NCBI RefSeq assembly: GCF_018687715.1 | Contig: NC_056761.1 | Location: 14,041,001 to 14,105,000, forward strand | DNA length: 64,000 nt | Origin: Carya illinoinensis | Taxonomy: Eukaryota > Streptophyta > Magnoliopsida > Fagales > Juglandaceae | Direction of reading: 5' to 3' | In this document: positions 22,053-32,646 of the stretch, piece by piece | Position numbering within the stretch: the first letter of the stretch is position 1 | Layout: every line of letters starts with the position of its first letter | Program-made: the position numbers and the translations under genes | The notes under the pieces: model-generated | Database searches by the model: none | What the model was told of the DNA's origin: nothing | Seen by the model: the letters and a program-made list of their open reading frames with translations, nothing else

Positions 22053-22268
22053 TTAGGTCATACATTTCTCAGAAAAACAGCCATTATATGGAGGTCCCCA
22101 ACAGAAAATTGGCTCATCAAGGGAATCAGTCCGTGCTCGAGCCCTGAGGATGTCATTAGCATTATCTATCAATGCAACAGCAACCACTGTATATTCACTG
22201 GGGCAAGAAAATACAAAGACAAAGAATGTCTGCTTTCTTGAAGATGAGGAATTTCCATGGTGATCCCA
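22053..22268 (-). CDS. possible terminal exon of an antisense MULE gene
   Basis: On the minus strand TTCTTAG precedes a 72-codon open stretch starting TGG at 22268 and ending in TAA at 22053-22055. It reads WDHHGNSSSSRKQ.., then a hydrophobic FFVFVFSCP segment, then NANDILRARARTDSLDEPI and a Cys/Trp-rich end (FCWGPPYNGCF..). The acceptor, in-frame stop and balanced composition make it look like a real last exon. I do not recognise the family, and earlier exons between 22300 and 23700 are not clear. It could be a second MULE gene or captured host sequence. Confidence 0.35.
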   Translation of the reverse strand, partial: WDHHGNSSSSRKQTFFVFVFSCPSEYTVVAVALIDNANDILRARARTDSLDEPIFCWGPPYNGCFSEKCMT

Positions 22269-22299
22269 CTAAGAACACCTACAACAAATTTAGAAAAAA

Positions 22300-23669
22300 A
22301 ATAGTAACACCACACCAGTCAAGAGATCTTTGATAATGGTAATATACAGATTTGTCTTGCATCTTGTAATAGAGAGAATGGCTAAGCCGAAAGCAACAAG
22401 AAAGGCTAAGAAAACCAAGATAGATAATTATTTACACCTAGTACTAAACAATTTTGAAACAATTAAACGTTAAAATGGAATCTGTTTTCTACAAAAGTTT
22501 TATAAATGGAATCTAAGCTTTTATTTATGACAACCTGATAAAATTAAGATTAAAACCTCCCCATCTATTACTCTTAATAATGATGATACATAGTCTTATT
22601 TAAATCTTACACGATAGTGTCAATCTCTAGCCTGTTGCATCCTGGCACCCCACTTCACACCATGTAGGCACACCTTCCATTTTCACTGACATAAAAGCAG
22701 CTGAATCAATCATTATTTAAGTGTCCCATGAGTTATTAAGACCAAGAGATATGCAAGCATTTTGGAAGAAGGAAAACTGAGACATTTAGTCAAACAGTTT
22801 GTGCTCATACTAAGACATTTAATAACAACGATCAATGAGAAAGACTGAGCTCAACATCTCAATACCCATCGAAAAAGCAGGAATTTTTACGCAAAATACC
22901 TTTACAAAATCCCAAAATACAAAGCTAAATTAATAAAAATAAATTAATTACAAAATCTCAGAGCAAATGCAAAGGATGGAAGACGGCGTAGATGAGCTGT
23001 GCATCTAATAATGCCCACAACAAACACTTGTGTCCATTACAGACATCATTCATTAAATGCTATAAAAGCTAGCCTTTTCACCCAAATAATAGTAGAATCG
23101 ATAAAATCAAGAATGAATAAAAGTAATATTTCTCAAAATAGTAGTTCTTATTTTCACAAGTATTCTTCCACTTATCCGAAAAGCAAACAAACAAACAATG
23201 CAAGCATGCACAGATCATATATAAGAGGATCACATGCATGATGCAAGAGAGGTACAAACAAAAGTACGTTTTTCTTTCCCATGGATTATTCAGAATTGCA
23301 GAAAAATAACTTTATAAGTTGAGGTTCACCCATGGCAGGGGAAAATGCTACGAAGTGGAGAAATTTGTTAGGAGAGAAGAAATGCTTCAGTTGGCATAAA
23401 ATTAAAAAGGCAGGAGAAAAGAGATGCTATGAAGTGGAGAGATTAGCCGACTGCTTCAAAAATGGAATGGAAAAATGTTACCTGATTCGAAGCTCAGGAG
23501 AGAAGAAGAAAAGCCGACTGATTCAAAAAAATTTTATGAGCCAGAAAGGAAGATTCGGGAGGCTGACGTTCGCCCAGGGTAGTCCAAAATGCTACGAAGT
23601 GGAGAGGAGTTAGGTTTTGTTTCGGGAGAGAAGAACAAAGTGAAAGGAAGCAGTGATTCAAAATTTTTT
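22300..23669. other. MULE interior, no clear gene
   Basis: No convincing coding frame is visible. The word TGCTACGAAGTGGAGA or a close variant occurs at about 23347, 23427 and 23589, each followed by similar GAGAGAAGAA text, so 23330-23640 is internally duplicated. This may be leader or promoter DNA for a minus-strand gene. Confidence 0.4.
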
Positions 23670-23742
23670 TTAATATTAAACTAATGCCACGGGAGCATGC
23701 CACATCAAGCGGGACGAGGGAGTGGTGGTCGTAGCATTTTTC
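23670..23742 (-). repeat. right terminal inverted repeat of the MULE
   Basis: Read inward it begins GAAAAATGCTACGACCACCA and continues through CCGCTTGATGTGGCATGC. It ends exactly at the copy of AACATCTAT at 23743. Confidence 0.75.
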
Positions 23743-23756
23743 AACATCTATTGTAT

Positions 23757-23875
23757 TCAACGCAAGATGTCAAAGTGACAACGGGCAACAACAGAAGAGG
23801 CATGACAGATTTTTATTGGAGCAACTGGGCTTGACGTACACGTACAATAAATTCGATGGGACGACGGTTGGTATC
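23757..23875. repeat. inverted partner of 4243-4345
   Basis: About 90 bases match the complement of 4243-4345, including GACAACGGGCAACAACAGAA and GAGCAACTGGGCTTGACGTA. It is immediately outside the MULE. Confidence 0.6.
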
Positions 23876-23879
23876 AAGC

Positions 23880-25200
23880 TTTTGAATTCAAGATTAAAAG
23901 TTTGGAACGTTAATTATTTTAAGCTTATAATAAAAATTTAAATGAAATCTTTTTAGAACACCGTTAAAATCTTGAGTATAACTATAAGGAAAAATTATAA
24001 ATTTCAAATTTTCATTTAATTCTATAACTTTAAAAAGAGTAATATTAAGTATAATTATTTTTATATATTTTATTTACATTCAACTTAAGGCTGTGCATCC
24101 GGACCGGATTTTTATCCGGTCCGGTCTGAAAACTGCATATCCGGGCAGTTAACCGTCCAGATTATTACTATGCGGTTAACATAAATTTGTAACTGCCCAG
24201 ATCCGTGTCCGGATTTGATTTGGCCATGCGGTTACCCATGACCGCACTGCACTATTTAAACAAAATTACTGATTATCCGTCCGATGTAATTATCTGATGT
24301 AATTACTTTTCAACAGATGTAATTATCTGTATTAACTTTTTAATACTTAATCAGTCAAATTAATATAATGCAAAAGAATATACAAAAATGATTGCACATC
24401 AAATTTTTATTTTAAATTTATACGCGTAGGCTTATCATATAATGTAAATAAAAAAATGCTAAATTTTGAAAACGAGCTATATAAATTATAAAAAAAAGAT
24501 ATTTATATACCAAGGATAAACTGAATTTTAAGTTTTTTAAATAATATATAACAATAAATTATATTAAACGGTTTTTTAATATAAATAATATGATATTAAA
24601 TTATAATTTTCTTCAAAGTAAACATGATGGAGAAAAATTATTGAAAACCAAAACTATAATAATAAAAAAATCATTGAAAACCAAAAGCTATAAAAATTAT
24701 TAAAAAAAATATTCAAATAAACAATACTTGGTGGGTTGTGATTACAATAGGATATAATAATAAAAAATGATATTTCAATAAATAATAAAACAAACAAAAT
24801 AAAATATAAAATAATTTATTTATGAAACCGAAAAAATATAGTACCTTATTTATTGATTATGTCTTTTAATCTTTTTCTTAATAGAATGTGGAATAAGAAA
24901 TGAAATGAAAGTAAAAGAAACCATATAGAACAAGATGAGAATTACGCAATGGGCTGCATTTAAATTAATCTTTAAAAGTATATCTTAAATACTTGTTCCT
25001 TCATGTTTATTAGATTTTCACAATGAAAAGACCCACTTGTATATTAACTGATGACTTTGCCTCCTGATGGGTGCGATATATTTATTTTCTACTGGGTTTG
25101 TATTAATAGAAGTAGAGTTTGTATTTTTTTTTTTTTTAAAAAAAGGAAAGAAACCAGATCAAAACAAAAATCAAATAGATAAGTGTTTGGTAAAAAACAA
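23880..25200. other. AT-rich repeat DNA, no gene
   Basis: 24085-24260 carries GGACCGG/ATCCGG words at one edge of a long A/T stretch, the pattern of degenerate hAT-like non-autonomous elements. Nothing coding is supported. An A/T homopolymer junction lies at about 25121-25146. Confidence 0.4.
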
Positions 25201-25209
25201 AAACCCAAC

Positions 25210-25425
25210 AATACTAATTTAGACTTGTTTGGATTCAAAGATGAGATGAGATGATTTTATATGAAAATTAAAAGTTGAATAAAATATTATTATTATTTTA
25301 GAATTTGAAAAGTTAAATTGGGACGTGAAAATGTTAAATTATTCATTATATTTTGTGTGAAAATTTAAATAAATTGTAATAATAGGATGATATGAAATGA
25401 AGCAGTTTCTGAATGAGGCCTTAAT
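25210..25425. mobile_element. MITE-like element
   Basis: It begins GACTTGTTTGGATTCAAAG then ATGAGATGAGATGA, and ends in the inverted AGTTTCTGAATGAGGCCTT region. It belongs to the same terminal style as 4044-4240, 15930-16270, 55910-56120 and 59193-59290. Its precise target duplication was not resolved. Confidence 0.45.
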
Positions 25426-25429
25426 TGAC

Positions 25430-26220
25430 AATTTCTATGTTCAAACCAACCTCCACCAATTTTTCTCTCCATTCTTGGACACCGGTAGACATGTTTTGTC
25501 ATTGGGTTGCATAGAATTTTGGTCAAATCTACCGCACTCCAACGACTGACTATTGACACGTGCCCCACTATGTAACTCCCCATCCACCAATCTATCGGGA
25601 TGAAGCAGAACCACAGCAAAAGTCTCGACGGTAATGCTCATGAGTGGCTTGCTCCGCACGTAGCCTTCACGCGCCGCCGCACCATGATGCATCCATTAGC
25701 TACAAGCGTTGCACTAGTAGATTCCATACCTCAAGATCTTTTAATTAGGCTCAATAACTAGGTTAAATATTATTTATTATTTATTGAACAAGTTAGAATC
25801 ATTTTAGAATTTAAAGATCGACCACTAGAAATTTATTTTACTTAAAATCATTGTAGATTGAAATCACCTATGCAATCTCAATCAATGTTAATTTTACATT
25901 GAGTGAACTACTAGATCATGTTTTTAAATTCAAGTTCTCTTCTGGAATGATCGCTATCGAGTCAAATTCGAACTTGAACTCGTTGGCACCATCTCCTAAA
26001 TCTCTCTATAAACATCTCCCTTCCATGCGTTATTTGGAAAAAATCACAAACCTCTATAAGTACAACAGCCGAACCAAAGATATCTGGTCTAGTACTGTGT
26101 GTGTTCCACGTTCACCACGCCAATAGTTGACTGCCTCATTCCTCTCATAACATTGCTCACATTTTTTCTCTCATATTTGTTTTCTCTCAAGCTCTCGATT
26201 AATCTATTTCTCTCTAGCTA
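25430..26220. other. intergenic, no gene recognised
   Basis: Less AT-rich than its neighbours. Frames on the minus strand around 25441-25692 are short and carry no motif I know. 25850-26120 looks promoter-like but leads to no coding exon. Confidence 0.4.
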
Positions 26221-27225
26221 GTGCATAGCCCATAAAAGAAAATTAATCACGTCCAGAAAATATCGGATTAGCGCTACAAGATAAGTAGCTTGATTATAAA
26301 TTAGGATTATCATACGTTTAGCCAGTTATATATATATTATTAATTAAGCTAGTTCTTTGAAAGCTATTGTATATGTACTATGCATGTCATGATATTTACA
26401 AGCAAATCATTCATTATGTTTTATTCCACATATTATAGTTATGTATTTATTATGCATCTCACATTGTATAGGACACGTAAGCTTTCATAAGATCAAGTGT
26501 AAGATAAACTTAAAACAGTTAATGAGATGGTCATTTAGATGCATGATATCAATACGATTTATGGGTGGATGTGCAAGTCACGGAACTAAGCGTGGTCCAC
26601 CATAGTATGCTAGAATACTATTAGCAGCTCCCTTTACGGCTACGGGATATGGAGCTGGTGCACAATCTTGCACACATGATTAAGTGTGTAGACCAGTATG
26701 ATAAGTAAGATAAGTCAGATAAGCTAAGATAATTTATGCATGTCATAGCATACCTATCACCAGTCATGATTTTAAGTTCTCAGCATTAAATATCTTTTGA
26801 AAAATCTTATGTTAAGTATGTTTATGTTATGATAAGTTTCTTACTAAGTCATCAACTTATTTTAATTGTTTTATATTTTTAAACAACCCAACGTCAGAAT
26901 ATTTATGAAGGTAGAGTAGCAGGATGAGACTTAATCTAGGAAGGTGTGACAATGTCCTAAATCATATATAAAGGTTTTAAGTTATGATTTTTATAGCACG
27001 GACTTTGAGAAATTTTAATAAATACTTCTGCGTATTCTTATTTATGTTTTAGAATTTTAATACAAAATATTTCTATTTATTATAAGGAATCTTTGTACTA
27101 TCCCTTTCTTTAAATATATATATATATATATATTTTAAGTCAAGTTTAGTAGTAATATTCTAATATTTTTGAAAATTTTTAAAAGTAATCTTATTCTTAA
27201 ACTTGAGGAGTGAAGTGTTAAAACC
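26221..27225. repeat. possible old LTR fragment
   Basis: Non-coding. It contains words often seen in plant gypsy LTRs (TTTCTTACTAAGTCATCAAC, GGTGTGACAATGTCC), and a (TA)n tract at 27116-27132. I found neither partner LTR nor termini, so this is only a suggestion. From 27226 it passes into the dispersed repeat shared with 3228 and 7752. Confidence 0.3.
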
Positions 27226-27307
27226 ACACTATATTTAATATTGAAATTCATATGGCTCATGGTGATCTAGATATTGTCCAATTTTTCGAATCTTTTAAAA
27301 GATCTAA

Positions 27308-27322
27308 GTCATGAAATTATAA
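27308..27322. repeat. left target duplication of the LINE
   Basis: GTCATGAAATTATAA is repeated exactly at 55686-55700, directly after the LINE poly-A tail. Its length is typical of target-primed LINE insertion. Confidence 0.88.
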
Positions 27323-27455
27323 CTCTTAACATGAAAAAAAACTTCTCTCTCTAGAATAGAGTTCTCTCCACACTTTCTATAGTGTTCTGATAAAGTTAGG
27401 TTACCACCTTAACTCCATCATCTTTCTTTCTATCTCTCTTACCAATTTTCCTCCT

Positions 27456-29126
27456 ATGGATATGGAAGAGCTAATTCACCAGACAAAGGCTCTCTCTTGG
27501 GAAGGTTTAAATTCCAGAAAAAGGAACCAACAAATGATCAACTTGATCTAGCTCTCCTTGGTAAAATAGTGGCTCCTCGACCTCTCAATCAAATTTTTAT
27601 GCATGCCTCTTTCAGAGCAACTTGGAGTTTTCTTAGTAAATTTCACATTGAAGATTTGGATGCAAACTTGTTCCTTTTTACTTTCCAAAATGCTAGAGAT
27701 AAAAGCAGGATACTGAATCAAGCTCCCTGGAACTTCAAGGGTCATCTTCTCCTTCTCAAAAGCTGCCCTGCAGATTCTACATGGAAAGAGATTAGTCTTA
27801 ACACCTCACCTTTTCATGTTCAAATTCATGGTCTTACTCGAAACCACATGACAGAAAAGATAGCTTTTAAAATAGGGAGTGCCCTCGGAAATTTTCTTGC
27901 AGTGGATATTGATCCGTTATTTGGTTTAGCTTGCAAGAAATTTATTCGGATTAAAGTGGAGATTGACATTTCCAAACCACTGAAACGAGGCCTTTGGGAA
28001 CCAAGAGATAACAATCTTGACACGTGGGTTTCGTTTAAATACGAACGTTTATCATATTTCTGTTATGCATGTGGGAGGATTGGTCATTCCCAAATTTTCT
28101 ACAATTTCCTAAAATCGATTCCTGAACAAGTGCCTTTTGGACCTTGGTTTTTGGACCTTGGTTACGTGCAGAATCTCCAATTTTTATGACTGTTCAACCT
28201 ACTCCTCGTGATCAAGAGAGGTCCCAAATGCTTTCGATGACTAAATGGTTTGCAGATGAAGCTAGTCCAGATAAATCTCCATACGCTCATGAGTTAGCAG
28301 AAAATGATTTATTTGGCTCTTCGGCATTATTTTTACAAATGCCCTCTCAGATTGGAGAAAATATGGAAGCAATACAGGTACGAGAACAGATTGCAATAGG
28401 GAAAGGAAAAGGGAAAGCAGTAGTGGAAGATGATAGCCTCTCGGTTCGTGGCAATCCTTTTGTTAGAGGAACTTTGCATCCGATCAGAGTTACTAATACT
28501 CAGGAACTATTTTCCAGCCCATATACTGCAGGATACCAGCTGAGATCTCGGACCATAGATTGCAGCAATCAAGAATTCACTAAACTTACCTGTTGGCAAA
28601 CGGAAAAGCAGCAGCTACGCGTTCAAGCACTGGATTTCCATCAATCATCATCAGCGTCGGGTGGTGGAGCTCGGCCAGCTTTCAGTTTTTCGGAGGGACA
28701 CAAACATGCACCAACCAAGCATACTGTAGACTACAGTAACCAATTTAATCCAACCATAAATGCATTTTCACCAACCAGATATTATCCCTCAAGTCAGAAA
28801 ATTGATTCAACTTCATCTACCCAAGTCCTATCAATGTTTCTAGCCACTCAAAGTTTCGGTCATGAGATTTTCTTCAATAAAGATGGGGCGGCTGCTACTA
28901 TAGGTTCAGAAGCTTGGATAACTAATTGGTTGAAATCTAGTTCAGACTTAATGCAAGCATCACATCCTACGATCACTTTGTCAACCGACAATATGAAGCA
29001 AAGGAATATTTTGAACCAGAATTTTATGGGTAAACCTAGCATTTTGGGAAGCGGCCCACGGGAGGATACAAATATCTCTAAAGACATAGCTGTAGCATCT
29101 TCCAATGTAAAGCTTGGACTCCAATC
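27456..29126 (+). pseudogene. LINE ORF1 (RNA-binding protein), first part
   Basis: ATG at 27456 starts MDMEELIHQTKAL; one frameshift follows near 27496, then an open stretch to about 28145. It has the plant L1 ORF1 N-terminal domain (DUF4283 type; ..LLGKIVAPRPLNQ.., ..FTFQNARDKSRIL..) and a CCHC-type knuckle at about 28059-28100, reading CYACGRIGHSQIFY, where the final Cys has become Tyr. A 14-base duplication at about 28133-28162 shifts the frame again. From there the register stays open through a low-complexity region to the hAT-like insertion. The product would bind LINE RNA. The remainder is at 38319-38847. Confidence 0.8.
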
Positions 29127-29316
29127 CAATGTTTTAAAATTCGTTCCGTTCCGGCCAGAATGGCCGAAATTTTTCGTGCCGGAACAGTGACCGGAATGGG
29201 ATAGGTATCTATTCCGTTCCGGGTCAAATTCCGGCCGTTCCGGTCAAATTCCGACCGTTCCGGTCAATTCCGGCCTGAATTCTGGTATTCCGGCCGGAAT
29301 AGTAATTCCGATCCTG

Positions 29317-29352
<36 letters not shown>

Positions 29353-29553
29353 TTGTAAATAAGTTGAAAAATAATGAATAAAATTGTACTTTTAGAATTC
29401 AAATACCTCTTTCCGTGCACTAGAAGTATTGTTACTTTTAATAATCTGTCTATTCTTTAATTTTTTTCCTTTATTTTTATGTCTTAACTCAAGTTTGTGA
29501 TTTTTTTCAATATATATTCATTTTATAAATCTTTAATTCTTCTATATATATAC

Positions 29554-30893
29554 TGTTGAACATAAGGTTTCAAGTTTTGTGTAATTATATATCTACACAT
29601 GGATTTTGATGATAACAAATGAATTCAAAGAATGAAGGAGTCTCAAACTCAAGTTGTCCACACAATGGAGTCAAGCACATCAAGGAACCAAGCATGAGCA
29701 AGAAGGGAACAAGTTCACATTAAAGTCATAGAGTAATATGTAAATCTCTTAAAAATTCGAAATTAGGATTAAGGCTCAAAAATTAGTATTTTATCATAAA
29801 GCATTAAAATACATTTTTCACATGTGCATGAATATTTTAAAAATTAAATTTGAAATTTTTGAAAGATGATTGATTGTTATATTTCACATGTGCATACCTT
29901 GATTAAAGGATTGATCTTTGAAAATATTAAAGATGATTGATTGTCATCTTTCACATGTGCATGTTTTATTTGAATATTTTCAAAAGTGATTGATGCTTTT
30001 TTAGACTTATACAAAAGGTAGATGATTTTGTTTGAAAAATTTGAAAAGTAAAGTGTGCTCCTTTTGTCATATGCAAAAAGTAAAAGATTAGGTTTGAATC
30101 TTTTGAAAAGTAAAGTGTGCTCCTTTTGTCATATGCCAAAAGTAAAAGATTAGGTTTGAAGTTTTTGAAAAATTGAATGATGTTGTCTTTGACAATTGAA
30201 AAGGAAGAACCTTTTATTTGAATTTTTTGAAAAGTGAATGATGATGTCTTTGACATGTGAATCTTTTTAAATTTGAATATGAAGTCTCATATGCCTATAA
30301 ATAGATCATTTGAGAGCTTCACATTTACAACACCAAGAGCATACAATATTCATTCAAAGCTTTCATTCTCTCTTCTCTAAACATTGAGCCTTAACCTTTA
30401 TTTATTTTGAGAGATATAGTTTGTGCTTGTATTGTTCTTATTTCACTCATTGAGGAGTGTTTTCTGATAACCTACCCACTATCAGCTCTTGTATCAGAAA
30501 AAGGGTGTGTATAACCCTTGTGCGTGTAGAAAGTATTCTACACGGGGAGTAGTTGAATCACCACGTGTAAGGTGATTGTAAGTGTAGAGGGTGTTCTACA
30601 CGGATCCTTTGTAGCGGTGTTGTTCAAAGGTGTAATAGGTTTCTATCTCCACCTGAAAGAGATTGAATAGTGAATTCGGGAATCCTCAAGGGGTAGCTTG
30701 AGGCGAGGACGTAGGCAGTGGGGCCGAACCTCGTTAATATACTGAGTTTGCTTCTCTCTTACCCTTACTCTTTATATTTATTGCTATTTAATATTTTGTT
30801 TATATTTTATATTATATATTTGATTTATAATTGTTATTTTTTTTTAATACAACTCAATTCACCCCCCCTCTTGTGTTAGTCATCTGGGCAACA
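29554..30893 (+). repeat. 5' LTR of the copia element
   Basis: It starts TGTTGAACATAAGG and ends GGGCAACA. U3 contains tandem units: a block of about 62 bases beginning TTGAAAAGTAAAGTGTGCTC occurs twice at about 30038-30160, and TTTCACATGTGCAT recurs three times further left. A TATAAATA box is at 30296-30303. Confidence 0.93.
30296..30303 (+). promoter_or_regulatory. TATA box of the copia 5' LTR
   Basis: TATAAATA in a CCTATAAATAGATC context, 742 bases into the LTR. The same offset is conserved in the 3' LTR at 37520-37527. It would drive the element's genomic RNA. Confidence 0.7.
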
Positions 30894-30895
30894 AT

Positions 30896-30907
30896 TGGTA
30901 TCAGAGC
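30896..30907 (+). promoter_or_regulatory. primer binding site, initiator tRNA-Met
   Basis: TGGTATCAGAGC lies two bases after the 5' LTR. It is the complement of the initiator tRNA-Met 3' end, standard for plant copia elements. Confidence 0.9.
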
Positions 30908-30952
30908 TAAGAGCTCTATTATAAGATTAACTATCTTTTGAGTTAAGATCTT

Positions 30953-32588
30953 ATGGCTAACATTTCAGCTTTATTTGGTGAAGGTCAATCTAGCAGTCGG
31001 CCTCCACTCTTTTGTGGAGATAATTACTCATTCTGGAAAGTTAGAATGAGAATATTCCTTCAGGCTCAAAGTCGATAAATCTGGAAATGTATTGTAAATG
31101 GACCTTATATTCCAACAAAAGTGGTTGATGGAGTAAAGGTCAAAAAGGAAGAAGAAGAGTTTGATCGTGAAGACGATAGACTTTATACTTTGAATTTAAC
31201 TGCTATGAATTTATTATTTAATGCTCTCAATGGAAATGAGTTTAATAGAATAATGACTTATGCTACGGCAAAAGAAATTTAGGATAACTTGGAAGTTACT
31301 TATGAAGGAACTTCGCAAGTCAAAGAATCAAAAATTTATATTCTTACTCATGAATATGAAATGTTTAAGATGAATGATGATGAATCTATTTCTAGTATGC
31401 ACACTCGTTTTACTAATATCATAAACAGCTTGACAGCTCTTGGCAAAGTTTATTCCAAGGTGGAGATAGTAAGAAAAATTCTCAACTCTCTACCAAAACG
31501 CTGGGAATCAAAAGTGACAGCGATTCTTGAAGCTAGAGACCTCAAGAAGCTCGAAGTGAATGAACTCATCGGGCCACTTATCACCCATGAGTACACATTG
31601 AAAAGAGGAGAAGAAGAAGGAAAGCCAAAGAAGAGCTTGGCACTTAAAGTTGTTCCTCATGAAAGTGAAAGCGATGACGATGAGGAAAATGAAGACAAAG
31701 ATGAAGAAGTTGCGATGATAACAAGAAGAATTCAGAGGTTCTTAAAGAAAAATAAAACTCCTCCGAGGAAATCCTTCAAAAAGTTTTCCAAGAAAAATTC
31801 AGGTAAAAATGACACTTTAATTTGTTATAAATGCAATAAGCCTGGTCATATCAAGCCAGATTTTCCTCTGCTAAAGAAAGATCGAAACAAGGGCAAGAAA
31901 GCAATGAAAGCTACATGGGATGATGATTCAAGTAGCTCAGATAGTGAAGCAAGCAATGGAGAATCAGCAAATCTTTGTCTTATGGCTAAAGATGACCTTG
32001 AGGTAACAAATCTTGATAATATTGAAGATCCTTCATATGAAGAATTACAAAATGTTTTAGAAGAGGTTTATGAGGAATTTGAAAAATTGGGTATCAAATA
32101 TACTGCTTTGAAAAAGAAAAATTCTTCTTTAACAAACGAAATTGATATTTTAAGAAAAGAAAGTATCATTTTGAAAGATGAAAATCTTGAGTTGAATAAG
32201 AAGAAAACCGATTTAGAAAATATTGTTGAAAACTTTACGAATGGAAAAAGAAATTTTGAAAAACTTCTTGGTAGTCAAAGATGTGTTTTTGACAAGGCAG
32301 GTTTGGGATATATGCCAAAACAAAAATACAAACCTTATAAAAATTTCTTTGATAATCCTTCTACATCAAAGACCAATATTCAAAATTCTTTTCATAAAAA
32401 TAATTTTGTCAAAAAAAAGATATTATTATAATCATTCAAGTTCTTCATATATGTCACATGCTATTTGTAATTTCTGTAATAGAAATGGTCATAATTATCA
32501 TACTTGTCCTATTAGAAGAAATCATACAATGACTATTAGGGCCATATGGGTACCTAAAAATCTTGTTTTTTCTAATACTAATAAATAA
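30953..32588 (+). pseudogene. copia Gag, broken
   Basis: The frame begins MANISALFGEGQSS at 30953 and is typical copia gag (UBN2 type). It has TAA at 31076-31078 and TAG at 31280-31282 (the latter fits TGG to TAG), then stays open to 32431. The word KILNSLPKRWESKVTAI marks the gag core. A zinc knuckle follows, CYKCNKPGHIKPDFP, in which the last ligand Cys is replaced by Phe. A lysine-rich coiled-coil stretch comes next. A frameshift in the A run at about 32411-32419 moves the second knuckle (CNFCNRNGHNYHTC) to another frame ending at 32588. Gag would package the element RNA; this copy cannot make it whole. Confidence 0.85.
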
Positions 32589-32646
32589 AGGACCCAAAGA
32601 ACTTGGGTACCAAGAAAAATCATTTTAATTGTTTTTATAGGTATGC

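Larger units (their letters stand above)
16496..23742 (+). mobile_element. Mutator-like element (FAR1-type MULE), 7.2 kb
   Basis: The 9-base duplication AACATCTAT flanks the block at 16487-16495 and 23743-23751. The left end reads GGGTAATGCTACAGTCACCG and the right end, read inward, GAAAAATGCTACGACCACCA. Further in, both share CCGCTTGA followed by TGGCATGC, so imperfect terminal inverted repeats extend about 60-80 bases; the left one has about 10 extra bases. Inside are a multi-exon FAR1-like transposase on the plus strand (17855-21091) and a possible minus-strand exon (22053-22268). The 9-base duplication, terminal repeats and transposase class agree on Mutator. The transposase has three in-frame stops, so this copy is probably inactive. 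Confidence 0.85.

Noticed and set aside
23332..23613. 93-codon plus-strand frame near the MULE right end
   Set aside because: It is made of an internally repeated TGCTACGAAGTGGAG unit and lies in a probable leader or promoter of the opposite strand.
25441..25692. 83-codon minus-strand frame
   Set aside because: The base composition is moderate and there is an ATG, but I see no motif, splice context or neighbour that supports it.
29966..30256. 96-codon minus-strand frame in the copia LTR (also 37190-37480)
   Set aside because: It is present in both LTRs only because they are copies. It spans the tandem U3 units and has no recognisable motif.
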